DNA of 64,000 nt from Delftia sp. PS-11 (lineage in GTDB: Bacteria; Pseudomonadota; Gammaproteobacteria; Burkholderiales; Burkholderiaceae_C), in NCBI RefSeq assembly GCF_029870285.1, contig NZ_JACSYA010000001.1, positions 186,001 to 250,000 of the forward strand, given 5' to 3'. Shown here piece by piece: positions 10,948 to 20,813 of this stretch. Each line of letters opens with the position of its first letter. Position 1 is the stretch's first letter. Both the position numbers and the translations under genes were made by a program. Below the pieces are notes generated by a model, which saw nothing but the letters and a program-made list of their open reading frames with translations, did not search any database and was not told where the DNA came from.

Positions 10948-11712
10948 ATGACCGATCACCTGAAACCCTGGCCCTACCCCCTGTGGGTGGCCCACCGCGG
11001 CGCTGGCAAGCTGGCGCCTGAAAACACCATGGCCGCCTTCCGCATGGGGGCCGGGTACGGGTATCGCATGTTTGAATGCGATGCCAAGCTGTCCAGCGAT
11101 GGCGTGCTGTTCCTGCTGCACGACGCCACTCTGGAGCGCACCACCAACGGCCACGGCATCGGGAGCGAACTGCCCATGGGCGCTCTGGCACAGCTCGATG
11201 CCGGCAGCTGGCATTCGCGCGCCTGGGCCGGCGAGACCCTGCCCACGCTGGAGGCCCTGTCGCGCTGGTGCCTGGCCAACCATTTTTTCCTGAACGTGGA
11301 AATCAAGCCCACGCCGGGCCAGGAGGAAGCGACAGGACGCGCCACGGGCGAACTGATGCAGCGCATCTGGCCCGGGGACAGGGTGCAGCCGCTGTTCACC
11401 TCGTTCAAGCCCGAAGCGCTCAAGGGCGCGCGCGATACGGCGCCACAGATTCCCCGGGGCCTGCTGGTGGATAAGCTGTCCGATGCCACGGGTGACGCAG
11501 ATCTGCGCACCGCGCTGGCACTCGATTGCTCGGCCATGGTGCTCAACCATGCGCTGTGGGATGCCCCCCTGGTCGCCAAGGTCCATGGCGCGGGCCTGCG
11601 CTGCAGCAGCTACACCGTCAATGACGAGTGGGCGGCGCAGCGGCTGATCGATCTGGGCACGGATGGCATCATCACCGACCGCGTGGACCTCTTCAGCCCT
11701 GCATCACGGTGA
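10948..11712 (+). CDS. ugpQ: Glycerophosphodiester phosphodiesterase UgpQ
   Basis: 254-residue cytosolic GDPD TIM barrel; no signal peptide is seen. Catalytic and metal residues are recognisable in AHRG (H16, R17), PENT (E25, N26), ECDAK (E44, D46) and LLHD (H58, D59). It hydrolyses imported glycerophosphodiesters to sn-glycerol-3-phosphate plus alcohol, matching its place behind the ugp importer. It begins 33 nt after the ugpC terminator. Confidence 0.96.
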   Translation: MTDHLKPWPYPLWVAHRGAGKLAPENTMAAFRMGAGYGYRMFECDAKLSSDGVLFLLHDATLERTTNGHGIGSELPMGALAQLDAGSWHSRAWAGETLPTLEALSRWCLANHFFLNVEIKPTPGQEEATGRATGELMQRIWPGDRVQPLFTSFKPEALKGARDTAPQIPRGLLVDKLSDATGDADLRTALALDCSAMVLNHALWDAPLVAKVHGAGLRCSSYTVNDEWAAQRLIDLGTDGIITDRVDLFSPASR

Positions 11713-11809
11713 CGGCATCGCCGGCCGCGCAGGCAGCGCCAGACGCTGCTGCGCGTGCCGGTGTCGCGTGCAGGCCACGCTCAATCCATTGACCTGCATC
11801 AATTTTCCA

Positions 11810-12094
11810 TCAGGCGCGGCTGCTCCAGCCTCGGACAAGAACCCACTGGGACAGTGCCATCAACACCACCAAAGCCGCATAGGTGGCAATCTTTCCATCG
11901 CGGCCAAACCACCACAGGCCCGCCATAAGCACCGCGCCACCCACAACAAAATTAATAGCAGCCTGGCACCACCAGGCAAGCACCTGGGGGATTTTCCCCT
12001 GAATACACCGGGCGCACAGCACCAGCCCCAGCGACAGAAAAAGCGCGGGCGCCAGGAAATTGAGCAAATGATTTGCGCTCGCAATCACACCCAT
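11810..12094 (-). CDS. Small hypothetical inner-membrane protein
   Basis: 94 residues with three predicted membrane segments (about 9-28, 38-60 and 67-87), e.g. LLNFLAPALFLSLGLVLCA. No family is recognised with confidence; small proteins of this sort are often annotated only as membrane proteins. It is convergent with ugpQ and divergent from hemA, whose promoter lies in the 71-nt gap. The codon pattern fits a real gene, and the opposite strand offers nothing better. Confidence 0.65.
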   Translation of the reverse strand: MGVIASANHLLNFLAPALFLSLGLVLCARCIQGKIPQVLAWWCQAAINFVVGGAVLMAGLWWFGRDGKIATYAALVVLMALSQWVLVRGWSSRA

Positions 12095-12151
12095 TGAAAA
12101 CTCCGATTCCGTGGTGTTGCGGTCAGGGATGCCTGAAACAGCGCAAAATTT

Positions 12152-12157
12152 TATAAT
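12152..12157 (+). promoter_or_regulatory. Perfect -10 box for hemA (probable leaderless start)
   Basis: TATAAT ends 8 nt before the hemA ATG at 12166, so transcription would begin at or within two bases of the start codon. No Shine-Dalgarno sequence is present between them. No convincing -35 is seen at 16-18 nt upstream. Confidence 0.55.
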
Positions 12158-12165
12158 CTGCAGCT

Positions 12166-13482
12166 ATGGCAGTCTGGGCACTCGGTATCAACCACCACAC
12201 GGCTCCGCTGGATATGCGGGGCCGTTTCGCGTTCGCGCTCGATCAGATCGTGCCCACGCTGCAGGGCCTGCGCGCGTCGCTGACAGGCCCGGGCCGCCAG
12301 CACAGCGCCGTCGAGACGGCCATCCTCTCGACCTGCAACCGCACCGAAATCTATTGCGCGGCAGAAGCGCCCGCTCTGGACCATACCGTGCACTGGCTGG
12401 CGGACAGCGGCGGAATCGCGCCCGATCTGCTGCGCTCGCATTCGTATCTGCTGCAGGACGGCAACGTGGCGCGCCACGCCTTTCGCGTAGCCAGCGGACT
12501 GGACTCGATGGTCCTGGGCGAGGCCCAGATCCTGGGGCAGATGAAAAACGCCGTGCGCGCGGCCGAAAATGCCGGCGCGCTGGGCAGCACGCTGAACCAG
12601 CTTTTCCAGCGCAGCTTCGCAGTGGCCAAGGAGGTGCGCAGTTCCACCGAAATCGGCGCCCACAGCATCAGCATGGCCGCTGCGGCCGTGCGCCTGGCAG
12701 GCCAGCTGTTCGAGGACCTCTCGCAGATCAAGGTGCTCTTCGTGGGCGCGGGCGAGATGATCGAGCTGGTGTCCACCCATTTCGCCGCCCGCCACCCCCG
12801 CCAGATCATGATCGCCAACCGCACGCTGGAGCGTGGCGAGAAGCTGGCCGCCCAGTTCGGCGCGGACACCATGCGCCTGGCCGACCTGCCCGACTGCCTG
12901 CATGAATACGACGCCGTGATCAGCTGCACGGCATCGAGCCTGCCCATCATCGGCCTGGGAGCAGTCGAGCGTGCGCTCAAAAAGCGCAAGCACCGCCCGA
13001 TGTTCATGGTGGACCTGGCAGTGCCGCGCGACATCGAATCCGAGGTCAAGGACCTGCGCGATGTCTATCTCTACACCGTGGACGATCTGGCCAGCGTGGT
13101 GCGCACCGGCCAGGCCCAGCGCCAGGCCGCCGTCGAGCAGGCCGAGGTCATCATCGACCATGGCGTGCAAAGCTTCATGCACTGGCTGGACCAGCGCCGC
13201 CCCCAGGCTGGCGTGGTGCCACTGATCCGCCAGCTCAACACCCAGACCGACGAGTGGCGCGCCATGGAGATCGCGCGCGCCAAGAAGCTGCTGGCCAAGG
13301 GCGAGGACATCGATACTGTGCTCGAAGCCCTGTCACGCGGCCTGACCCAGAAGATGCTGCACGGAACGATGGCCGAGCTGCACAAGGGCGATGCCACACA
13401 GCGCAGCCACACCATGGATACCGTCTCGCGCCTGTTCCTGCGCTCCGCCAGCCAGCGCACCGTGCCAGAGCAGCCACTTTAG
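12166..13482 (+). CDS. hemA: Glutamyl-tRNA reductase HemA
   Basis: 438 residues. First committed step of C5 tetrapyrrole synthesis: glutamyl-tRNA(Glu) plus NADPH to glutamate-1-semialdehyde. The N-terminal motif [18 protein letters not shown] and catalytic C57 in [11 protein letters not shown] are present. LGEAQILGQ (about 118-126) follows, then the NADPH-binding segment [12 protein letters not shown] near 190-201 and a C-terminal dimerisation helix. The start is conserved in the family even though it lies directly under a -10 box. It is followed by prfA, as in many proteobacteria. Confidence 0.97.
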   Translation: MAVWALGINHHTAPLDMRGRFAFALDQIVPTLQGLRASLTGPGRQHSAVETAILSTCNRTEIYCAAEAPALDHTVHWLADSGGIAPDLLRSHSYLLQDGNVARHAFRVASGLDSMVLGEAQILGQMKNAVRAAENAGALGSTLNQLFQRSFAVAKEVRSSTEIGAHSISMAAAAVRLAGQLFEDLSQIKVLFVGAGEMIELVSTHFAARHPRQIMIANRTLERGEKLAAQFGADTMRLADLPDCLHEYDAVISCTASSLPIIGLGAVERALKKRKHRPMFMVDLAVPRDIESEVKDLRDVYLYTVDDLASVVRTGQAQRQAAVEQAEVIIDHGVQSFMHWLDQRRPQAGVVPLIRQLNTQTDEWRAMEIARAKKLLAKGEDIDTVLEALSRGLTQKMLHGTMAELHKGDATQRSHTMDTVSRLFLRSASQRTVPEQPL

Positions 13483-13591
13483 CAGCGCTCTTTGCACAGC
13501 AGTCGCATTGCGGCTGCCCCGAACTCGGCCATACTCCAGCCGGTCTGCCGCATGCCGTGCCGCTGCGGCCCCTCCACGCCATACTCCCGCC

Positions 13592-14674
13592 ATGCAAGAT
13601 TTTCTGCGCCAACAGCTGGAGCGCTATGCCCAGCGCCTCGAAGAACTCGACTTTCTCCTCTCGCGCGAAGACATCATGGGGGACATGAAGCAGTACCGCG
13701 CGATTTCGCGCGAGCATGCCGACGTGACAGCCATTGCCGGCCGCTATGCACGCTACCGCCAGCGCGAGGACGATCTGGCTGCCGCACGCGATATGCTGGA
13801 CGACCCCGACATGGCCGACATGGCCCGTGAGGAAATCGGCGGCGCCGAGGCCGAGCTGATCCAGTTGCAAGACGATCTGCAGCGCCTGCTGCTGCCCAAG
13901 GACCCTGACGATGCGCGCGATGCCTACCTAGAAATCCGGGCTGGCACGGGGGGCGACGAATCGGCGCTGTTCGCAGGCGATCTGGCGCGCATGTACACCC
14001 GCTACTGCGACTCCATCGGCTGGAAGGTCGAGATCATGAGCGCCAACGAAAGCGAGCTGGGCGGCTACAAGGAAGTCGTGCTGCGCGTCGAAGGCGACGG
14101 CGTCTATGGCCGGCTGCGCTTCGAGTCGGGGGGCCACCGCGTGCAGCGCGTGCCCGCCACCGAGACCCAGGGCCGCATCCACACCAGTGCCTGCACCGTG
14201 GCCGTCATGCCCGAGCCTGACGAAACCCAGGCCATCACGCTCAACCCGGCCGATCTGCGCATCGACACCTTCCGTGCCAGCGGCGCGGGCGGCCAGCACA
14301 TCAACAAGACCGACTCGGCCGTGCGCGTGGTCCACCTGCCCACAGGCATCGTGGCCGAATGCCAGGACGGCCGCAGCCAGCACAGCAACAAGGCCAAGGC
14401 ACTGCAGGTGCTGCAGGCGCGCCTGCAGGAGAAGGAACGCAGCGAACGCGAGGCCAAGGAAGCCGCGCTGCGCAAGGGCCTGATCGGCAGCGGCGACCGC
14501 AGCGACCGCATACGCACCTACAACTTCCCGCAGGGGCGCCTGACCGACCACCGCATCAATCTCACCCTCTACAAGCTGCTGGCCGTGATGGAGGGCGACC
14601 TTGGCGACGTGCTGGACGCCCTGCAGGCAGCGCGCGAGGCCGAGCTGCTGGCGGAGCTGCAGGTCAATGCCTGA
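13592..14674 (+). CDS. prfA: Peptide chain release factor 1
   Basis: 360 residues. It reads UAA and UAG: the RF1 tripeptide PAT (188-190) lies in [17 protein letters not shown]. The catalytic GGQ is at 233-235 ([11 protein letters not shown]). The glutamine of GGQ is the target of the methylase encoded immediately downstream, whose start codon overlaps the prfA stop region. The 109-nt gap after hemA has no other gene. Confidence 0.97.
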   Translation: MQDFLRQQLERYAQRLEELDFLLSREDIMGDMKQYRAISREHADVTAIAGRYARYRQREDDLAAARDMLDDPDMADMAREEIGGAEAELIQLQDDLQRLLLPKDPDDARDAYLEIRAGTGGDESALFAGDLARMYTRYCDSIGWKVEIMSANESELGGYKEVVLRVEGDGVYGRLRFESGGHRVQRVPATETQGRIHTSACTVAVMPEPDETQAITLNPADLRIDTFRASGAGGQHINKTDSAVRVVHLPTGIVAECQDGRSQHSNKAKALQVLQARLQEKERSEREAKEAALRKGLIGSGDRSDRIRTYNFPQGRLTDHRINLTLYKLLAVMEGDLGDVLDALQAAREAELLAELQVNA

Positions 14675-15554
14675 GGCCATGTCCATGGATATGGGCGCGC
14701 CCCCCACCGTACAGCAGGCCCTGCTGCACGCACAGGCCATGGGCCTGGCCCGCATCGATGCGCAACTGCTGCTGCTGCACGTGACAGGCCGCGAGAAAGC
14801 AGGCAGGGCCTGGCTGCTGACGCATGATCAGGACCTGCTGGACGCAGCCCAGGCCAGCGCCTATGCTGCGCTGTGCGCGCGCCGCCTGGACGCAGAGCCT
14901 GTGGCCTACCTCATCGGCCACAAGGAGTTCTACGGGCTGGAGCTGGCCGTGGATGCACGTGTGCTCGACCCCCGCCCCGATACCGAGACCCTGGTGGATT
15001 GGGCACTGGAGCTGATGCCCGCAGATGGCGCCGCCTGCCGCGTGGCGGACCTGGGCACAGGCAGCGGGGCGATTGCGCTGGCTCTGCAAAGCCAACGCCC
15101 GGCCGCATGCGTCTGGGCCGTGGATGCCAGCGCCGGTGCACTGGCGGTCGCTCAGGCCAATGCGCAGCGCCTGGCCTTGCCTGTCCGGTTTGCCCAGGGC
15201 AGCTGGCTGGAGCCCCTGGCTGGGCAGCCTGCCTTCGGACTGATCGTCAGCAACCCACCCTATATCAGGGAAGACGATCCGCATCTGGCCGCGCTTGTGC
15301 ACGAGCCGCTGTCGGCGCTGGCCAGCGGCACAGACGGTCTGGCCGACATCCGCGCCATCATCGCCCAGGCCCCGGCACGGCTGGCCGCTGGAGGCTGGCT
15401 GCTGCTGGAGCACGGCTGGGACCAGGCCGAGGCGGTCGCAGCCCTGCTGCACGCAGCGGGCTTTGGCCAGGTCCAGCACCGCCACGACCTGGCAGGCGTG
15501 GCCCGCTGCACCGGAGGCCAATGGTCTGGCCAGGCCTGCACCGGCCCGGCCTGA
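14667..15554 (+). CDS. prmC: Release-factor glutamine N5-methyltransferase PrmC
   Basis: 295 residues from the ATG at 14667, which overlaps the prfA end by 8 nt (an ATG at 14679 is an alternative). It methylates the GGQ glutamine of RF1/RF2. An N-terminal helical domain precedes a SAM-binding fold with [13 protein letters not shown] (near 125-137). The substrate-gripping motif NPPY, in [10 protein letters not shown], is near residue 195. It is coupled to its substrate gene prfA. Confidence 0.95.
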   Translation: MPEAMSMDMGAPPTVQQALLHAQAMGLARIDAQLLLLHVTGREKAGRAWLLTHDQDLLDAAQASAYAALCARRLDAEPVAYLIGHKEFYGLELAVDARVLDPRPDTETLVDWALELMPADGAACRVADLGTGSGAIALALQSQRPAACVWAVDASAGALAVAQANAQRLALPVRFAQGSWLEPLAGQPAFGLIVSNPPYIREDDPHLAALVHEPLSALASGTDGLADIRAIIAQAPARLAAGGWLLLEHGWDQAEAVAALLHAAGFGQVQHRHDLAGVARCTGGQWSGQACTGPA

Positions 15555-15658
15555 GCGGCGCATTCCCGCATGGCCACAGGGCCAGAGCGGACAGTGAAAT
15601 AATCCTGCCATGCACTGCCGCGCCAGCGGCGCCCACCACGATCCGGAGCACTACGCAA

Positions 15659-15985
15659 ATGAGCGACACCCAGCAACGCATAGACCAACTGGTCAAGAGC
15701 AACGATATCCTGCTGTTCATGAAGGGCAGCGCGAGCTTTCCCATGTGCGGCTTCTCGGGCCGCGCCATCCAGATTCTCAAGGCCTGCGGCGTCGAGCCGC
15801 GCAGCCTTGCCACCGTCAACGTGCTGGAAGACCAGGAAATCCGCCAGGGCATCAAGGAATACAGCAACTGGCCCACGATCCCGCAGCTCTACGTGCGCGG
15901 CGAGTTCATCGGCGGCTCGGACATCATGATGGAGATGTACACATCGGGCGAGCTGCAGCAGCTGCTCGGCGGCAACGCGGCCTGA
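15659..15985 (+). CDS. grxD: Monothiol glutaredoxin Grx4 type
   Basis: 108 residues. The CGFS active site is at residues 30-33 (FPMCGFSGRA). The glutathione-binding WPTIPQLYV is near residue 73 and GGSDIMMEM near 87. CGFS glutaredoxins bind a GSH-ligated [2Fe-2S] cluster and hand it on, often with BolA-family partners; a BolA-like IbaG gene is present at 53.6 kb. The gene lies 104 nt after prmC and is closed by a terminator. Confidence 0.96.
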   Translation: MSDTQQRIDQLVKSNDILLFMKGSASFPMCGFSGRAIQILKACGVEPRSLATVNVLEDQEIRQGIKEYSNWPTIPQLYVRGEFIGGSDIMMEMYTSGELQQLLGGNAA

Positions 15986-16008
15986 ACCGGCACTGCAATG
16001 CACAGGGG

Positions 16009-16033
16009 AGCCACCTTCGCAGGTGGCTTTTTT
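16009..16033 (+). terminator. Rho-independent terminator after the glutaredoxin gene
   Basis: AGCCACCT (16009-16016) and AGGTGGCT (16021-16028) pair around TCGC and are followed by a run of T to 16033. Ends the hemA-prfA-prmC-grxD stretch. Confidence 0.9.
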
Positions 16034-16166
16034 GTGCGCGCATGGCGCACGGCACGGAACTTGGCGCGCCCTCGGGCATGCAGGGGAGGCGCCATCGCGC
16101 TTTGTGTGGTCGAATAGGCACATCCACACCACTGCAAGGCGGCCTCGCCCGCCTTCACGCCTGCCT

Positions 16167-17543
16167 ATGAGCCTGTCCCAAAGCCTGCTGCTGATTGTCG
16201 CGCTGATTCTGACCAGCGCATTCTTCTCCGTCGCCGAAATCTCGCTGGCCGCATCGCGGCGGCTGCGCTTGCGGCAGATGCAGGAGGACGGCGAGCCACG
16301 CGCCGAACTCGTCATGAAGATGCAGGCCCAGCCAGGGGAATACTTCACGGTCACCCAGATCGGCCTGAATGCCGTCGCCATTCTCGGCGGCGTCGTGGGC
16401 GAAGGCGCGCTGACACCCTATCTGGCCGATTTGCTGATGCTCTGGATGCCCGACAGCCGTGCCCAGACCATCGGCTTTCTGCTGTCCTTTGCCACGGTCA
16501 CCTCCCTGTTCATCCTGTTCGCCGACCTGCTGCCCAAGCGCCTGAGCATGGCCGAGCCCGAAGCACTGGCCATCCGCGTGCTGCGCCCCATGCTCTGGTG
16601 CATGGCCATGCTCAAGCCGCTGGTCTGGTGCTTCAACCGGCTGGCCGATGCCGTGGCCCAGCTGCTGGGCCTGCCCACGGTGCGCGACGACCGCATCACC
16701 CACGAGGACATCCTGGCCATGACCGAGGCAGGAACGCGCGCCGGCGTGCTGGCGGCCCAGGAGCAGCAGGTGATTGCCAACCTGTTCGAACTCGACTCAC
16801 GCACCGTGGGCTCGGCCATGACCCAGCGCGACCGCATCGCCTACTTCCGCCGCGACGACCCTGATGAACTGATCCGCGCGCGCATCGCCGAAGAGCCCTT
16901 CTCGACCTACCCGGTCTGCGATGGAGATATCGACCATATCGTCGGCTATGTGGATGCCAAGGATCTGTTCCAGCGCGCGCTCAACGGCCAGCCGCTGTCC
17001 CTGCGGGACGACAGTCTGGTGCACAAGGTGCTTGTCGTGCCCGACCGCCTGACGCTGGCCGAGGTGCTGGAGCAGTTCCGCCAGGTGCATGAGGATTTTG
17101 CGGTCATCGTCAACGAATACAGCCTGGTCGTGGGCGTGGTGACGCTCAACGACGTCATGAGCACGGTGATGGGCGACCTCGTCAGCGCCCATGACGACGA
17201 GGAGCAGCAGATCCTGCGCCGCGACGAAAACTCCTGGCTCATCGATGGGGTTACGCCCGTGGAGGACGTCATGCGCGCGCTTGAGCTCGACGAGCTGCCG
17301 CATGCCCAGGACTACGAGACCCTGGGCGGCTTTCTCATGGTCATGCTGCGCCGCGTGCCCCGCCGCACGGATACGGTGCAGTGGGGCGGCTACCGTTTCG
17401 AGGTCATGGACGTGGACAGCTACCGCATCGACCAGGTGCTGGTCACCCGCGCCACGCCGGACACGCACCCGTCGCCACAGGATGAAGGCAGCACGGCGGC
17501 GGCAGTGGCCAAGGTCTCGAGCATGTCCTCAGACACGCACTGA
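16167..17543 (+). CDS. CNNM/CorC-HlyC family membrane protein (hemolysin-like)
   Basis: 458 residues. A DUF21/CNNM transmembrane domain (about 1-195) has helices such as LLLIVALILTSAFFSVAEISL and ATVTSLFILFADLLPKRL. A CBS pair (about 215-335) and a C-terminal CorC_HlyC domain (about 350-435) follow. The family is linked to divalent-cation (Mg/Co) efflux or homeostasis; the hemolysin label is historical. The ATG at 16167 begins exactly at the first membrane helix. The gene is convergent with the transglycosylase gene, 24 nt apart. Confidence 0.9.
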   Translation: MSLSQSLLLIVALILTSAFFSVAEISLAASRRLRLRQMQEDGEPRAELVMKMQAQPGEYFTVTQIGLNAVAILGGVVGEGALTPYLADLLMLWMPDSRAQTIGFLLSFATVTSLFILFADLLPKRLSMAEPEALAIRVLRPMLWCMAMLKPLVWCFNRLADAVAQLLGLPTVRDDRITHEDILAMTEAGTRAGVLAAQEQQVIANLFELDSRTVGSAMTQRDRIAYFRRDDPDELIRARIAEEPFSTYPVCDGDIDHIVGYVDAKDLFQRALNGQPLSLRDDSLVHKVLVVPDRLTLAEVLEQFRQVHEDFAVIVNEYSLVVGVVTLNDVMSTVMGDLVSAHDDEEQQILRRDENSWLIDGVTPVEDVMRALELDELPHAQDYETLGGFLMVMLRRVPRRTDTVQWGGYRFEVMDVDSYRIDQVLVTRATPDTHPSPQDEGSTAAAVAKVSSMSSDTH

Positions 17544-17567
17544 ATCCGGCCGGGGGCAGGCCTGCGC

Positions 17568-18224
17568 TCAGGCAGCCGAGCGGGCGGGCTCCGTCTCCCA
17601 GCGCCGCTGCGCGGCGAAGACCGCATTCGGGTACTGAGGCTGGCCACGGCTGCCGTTGTAGCGGCCCAGGGCCATGTACATGTCGCCGTTCTCGCGGTCC
17701 AGGTAGTGGCGCAGGATCACGCAGCCGAAGCGCAGATTGGTCTGCATGTGGAAAAGCTTGCCGATATCGCCATCGCCGATCAGGCGCATCCAGAACGGCA
17801 TGATCTGCATGTAGCCCCGGGCTCCCACGCTGGAGATGGCGAACTTGCGAAAGCCGCTCTCCACCTGGACCAGGCCCAGCACCAGCGAAATCTCCAGTCC
17901 GGCGCGCTTGGCCTCATACCAGGCTGTCTGCAGAAACTCCACGCGCGTGGACAGCTCGGGCTTGCGCGCGCGCAGCCGCTCGCTGCTGGCCGTCAGCCAG
18001 CGCAGGTAATCGAGCCGGGCCTCGGTGGATGCGAAACGCAGCTCGGGCGGAGCCGAGCCTGCGACGGCCGCACTGAGTGCCGTGCGCACCGAGTCGGCCA
18101 GCGGCTCTTCCAGCTGCCCGCCTGACCATGCAGGCGCAGCCATGCCTGCGAGCACAGGCCCCGCCGCCAGCGCCGCAGCGCGGCGCAGGCAGTCTCGGCG
18201 GCCATGCCCGCAGGGCCGTGTCAC
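17568..18224 (-). CDS. Lytic transglycosylase (SLT domain)
   Basis: 218 residues. The SLT fold carries catalytic E122 in [13 protein letters not shown], then [12 protein letters not shown] (132-143) and the later LGRYNGS motif, the standard signature of family 1 lytic transglycosylases that cleave peptidoglycan. The N-terminus [16 protein letters not shown] has an arginine pair before a hydrophobic stretch, so Tat or Sec export is likely. The start is GTG, whose last two bases overlap the proS stop (GTGA), so its translation seems coupled to prolyl-tRNA synthetase. Confidence 0.9.
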   Translation of the reverse strand: MTRPCGHGRRDCLRRAAALAAGPVLAGMAAPAWSGGQLEEPLADSVRTALSAAVAGSAPPELRFASTEARLDYLRWLTASSERLRARKPELSTRVEFLQTAWYEAKRAGLEISLVLGLVQVESGFRKFAISSVGARGYMQIMPFWMRLIGDGDIGKLFHMQTNLRFGCVILRHYLDRENGDMYMALGRYNGSRGQPQYPNAVFAAQRRWETEPARSAA

Positions 18225-19966
18225 AGGCCCAGCCTTTGCTTCAGGTGAGCCAGCACGTCGGTGGCAGCCAGCTTGGTTGCTTCGGTATCGCGGCGGTGCT
18301 GGTATTCGACCTGGCCTTCCTTGAGGCCCCGGTCGGAAAGCACTACGCGGTGCGGCACGCCAATCAGCTCCCAGTCCGCGAACATCGCGCCCGGACGCTC
18401 GCCACGGTCATCAAGAATGGCATCCACCCCGAGGGCCAGCAGTTCGGCATGCAGTGTCTCGGCAGCCTGCCTGACCGCTTCGCTGCGGTCCATGCCGATG
18501 GGGCAGACCACGACGGTGAACGGTGCAATCGCATCGGGCCAGATGATGCCGCGATCATCATGGTTCTGTTCGATGGCTGCCGCCGGCAGGCGCGTCACGC
18601 CAATGCCGTAGCAGCCCATCTCGAACAAGGTAGGCTTGCCATTTTCGGCCAGGAAGGTGGCGTTCATGGCCTGAGAGTACTTGGTGCCCAGGTAGAACAC
18701 ATGGCCCACCTCGATGCCGCGCTCGATGGCCAGTTCGCCAGCGCCGTCGGGCGACTTGTCGCCAGCCACCACATTGCGCAGGTCTGCAACCACGTCGGGC
18801 TCGGGCAGATCACGACCGAAGTTCACGCCGGTGATGTGAAAGTCCACCTCGTTGGCGCCGCAGACCCAGTCGGCCATCACGGCCACCTCGCGGTCCACGA
18901 CCAGCTTCACGGGCTTTTGCAGGCCGATCGGGCCCAGATAGCCGGGCTGGCAGCCGAAATGCGCCTCGATCTCGGCCACCGTGGCAAAACGGAAGCCCAC
19001 ATCAAGCCCAGGCACCTTGGCCACCTTGATCTCGTTCATGTCATGATCGCCGCGCAGCAGCAGCAGCCAGACCTGGCTGCCAGCCACATCGCCCTTGTCA
19101 TCGAACGTATCGGTCGCCAGCACCAGCGACTTGACGGTCTGGGACAGCGGCAGGCCCAGTTGCGCAGCTACCGACTCGCAGGTGCTGTTGCCGGGCGTGG
19201 CCACCTTGGCCATGGCCTGCGAGGCCGCAGGACGCGGGCCCGCGGGCGCCAGGGCTTCGGCCTTTTCGATATTGGCAGCGTAGTCGCTGTTCGGACAGTA
19301 GACGATGGCATCCTCGCCAGTCGAGGCGATCACCTGGAACTCCTCGCTCAGATCGCCCCCGATGGCGCCGCTGTCGGCACGCACGGCGCGGTACTGCAGG
19401 CCGAAGCGGTCGAAAATGCGCTTGTAGGCGGCGCGCATGGTCTGGTAGCTGATCTGGGCGGCGTCGCGGTCCTTGTCGAAGGAGTAGGCATCCTTCATGA
19501 TGAACTCGCGTCCGCGCATCAGTCCAAAGCGCGGACGGCGCTCGTCGCGGAACTTGGTCTGGATCTGGTAGAGATTCTTGGGCAGCTGCTTGTAGCTCTT
19601 GATCTCCTGGCGGGCGATGTCGGTCACCACCTCTTCGCTGGTCGGCTGGATCACGAAGTCACGGCCATGGCGATCCTTGATGCGCAGCAGCTCGGGGCCC
19701 ATCTTCTCGAAGCGGCCGGTTTCCTGCCACAGCTCGGACGGCTGCACCACAGGCATGGTGACCTCGATGGCGCCGGCGCGGTTCATTTCCTCGCGCACGA
19801 TGGCCTCGACCTTGCGGATCACGCGCAGGCCCATGGGCATGTAGTTGTAGATGCCAGCGCCCAGCTTCCTGATCAGGCCGGCCCGCATCATGAGCTTGTG
19901 GCTGGCCACTTCGGCGTCCGCCGGAGCTTCCTTGAGAGTGGAGATGAAAAATTGGGAGGCTTTCAT
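18221..19966 (-). CDS. proS: Prolyl-tRNA synthetase
   Basis: 581 residues, bacterial-type class II ProRS. It starts [19 protein letters not shown]. Motif 2 is recognisable as [21 protein letters not shown] (about 138-158, written in parts: [21 protein letters not shown]). The YbaK-like editing insertion lies at about 225-410, and motif 3 GIGVTR is near 450. A C-terminal anticodon-binding domain ends the protein. The in-frame sequence upstream of 19966 lacks homology, so that ATG is the start. The stop overlaps the transglycosylase start. Confidence 0.97.
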   Translation of the reverse strand: MKASQFFISTLKEAPADAEVASHKLMMRAGLIRKLGAGIYNYMPMGLRVIRKVEAIVREEMNRAGAIEVTMPVVQPSELWQETGRFEKMGPELLRIKDRHGRDFVIQPTSEEVVTDIARQEIKSYKQLPKNLYQIQTKFRDERRPRFGLMRGREFIMKDAYSFDKDRDAAQISYQTMRAAYKRIFDRFGLQYRAVRADSGAIGGDLSEEFQVIASTGEDAIVYCPNSDYAANIEKAEALAPAGPRPAASQAMAKVATPGNSTCESVAAQLGLPLSQTVKSLVLATDTFDDKGDVAGSQVWLLLLRGDHDMNEIKVAKVPGLDVGFRFATVAEIEAHFGCQPGYLGPIGLQKPVKLVVDREVAVMADWVCGANEVDFHITGVNFGRDLPEPDVVADLRNVVAGDKSPDGAGELAIERGIEVGHVFYLGTKYSQAMNATFLAENGKPTLFEMGCYGIGVTRLPAAAIEQNHDDRGIIWPDAIAPFTVVVCPIGMDRSEAVRQAAETLHAELLALGVDAILDDRGERPGAMFADWELIGVPHRVVLSDRGLKEGQVEYQHRRDTEATKLAATDVLAHLKQRLGL

Positions 19967-20002
19967 GGGACAGGGGGCTTCGCGGGAATCAGGGCAGCGT
20001 GC

Positions 20003-20030
20003 TTGCCGCAGGCAAGGCACCGTGCATAAT
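20003..20030 (+). promoter_or_regulatory. Candidate sigma70 promoter for rppH
   Basis: TTGCCG (20003-20008), a 16-nt spacer and CATAAT (20025-20030) lie in the 94-nt divergent gap between proS and rppH and point toward rppH. Confidence 0.4.
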
Positions 20031-20060
20031 GGACACAATTCAGAAAATTGGGGTTCGATT

Positions 20061-20729
20061 ATGCTTGACCGGGACGGATTTCGCCCGAACGTCGGCATCA
20101 TCTTGCTCAACCACAAGAACCAGGTGTTCTGGGGCAAACGCATTCGTACCCACAGCTGGCAGTTCCCACAAGGTGGCATTGACCGGGGGGAGACACCCGA
20201 ACAGGCCATGTTCCGGGAGCTGCATGAGGAAGTGGGGCTGATGCCCAACCACGTTCGCGTGGTCGCCCGCACCCGGGACTGGTTGCGCTACGAGGTGCCA
20301 GACCGGTACATCCGCCGCGATGCGCGCGGACACTATAAAGGCCAGAAGCAGATCTGGTATCTGCTGCAGCTGGTAGGTCATGACTGGGACCTGAACCTGC
20401 GCGCCACCGACCATCCCGAGTTCGATGCCTGGCGATGGAACGACTACTGGGTCCCCCTGGACGTGGTGGTCGAATTCAAGCGTGGCGTCTACGAAATGGC
20501 GCTGACCGAACTGGCGCGCTTCCTGCCGCGTGGCGAGCAGCAGCGCAACCGCTATCTGCGCAGCGGCATGCGCCCGCGCGAAGCCCATGATACCGAGGCA
20601 GAGCACTACCATGCCCCTGGCATGCATCCGGCACGCACAGGCAGTTTTCGCATCAACCCCGGGATGGAACTGCCGCCAGGAGCGAGCTTCGACCCGGATC
20701 CCCAGTCGAGCCACACGGCCAAGGGTTGA
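20061..20729 (+). CDS. rppH: RNA pyrophosphohydrolase RppH
   Basis: 222 residues. Removes pyrophosphate from the 5' end of triphosphorylated mRNA and so triggers RNase E decay. It begins [14 protein letters not shown]. The Nudix box occupies residues 38-60 (GG at 38-39, REL at 52-54, EE at 56-57, GL at 59-60). The C-terminal extension of about 60 residues beyond the E. coli length is rich in Arg, His and Pro and probably disordered. It is divergent from proS and convergent with proB across a strong bidirectional terminator. Confidence 0.95.
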   Translation: MLDRDGFRPNVGIILLNHKNQVFWGKRIRTHSWQFPQGGIDRGETPEQAMFRELHEEVGLMPNHVRVVARTRDWLRYEVPDRYIRRDARGHYKGQKQIWYLLQLVGHDWDLNLRATDHPEFDAWRWNDYWVPLDVVVEFKRGVYEMALTELARFLPRGEQQRNRYLRSGMRPREAHDTEAEHYHAPGMHPARTGSFRINPGMELPPGASFDPDPQSSHTAKG

Positions 20730-20750
20730 CCCAGCGCAAGACCGCATCAC

Positions 20751-20791
20751 AAAAAAACCGCGCCAGGGCAGGCCCTGGCGCGGTTTTTTTT
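20751..20791. terminator. Bidirectional terminator between rppH and proB
   Basis: An 11-bp GC stem (20758-20768 with 20773-20783, loop CAGG) is flanked by seven A on one side and eight T on the other. It therefore works for rppH on plus and for proB on minus. Confidence 0.95.
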
Positions 20792-20813
20792 ACGGCAAGG
20801 CCGTGCCGGAGCG

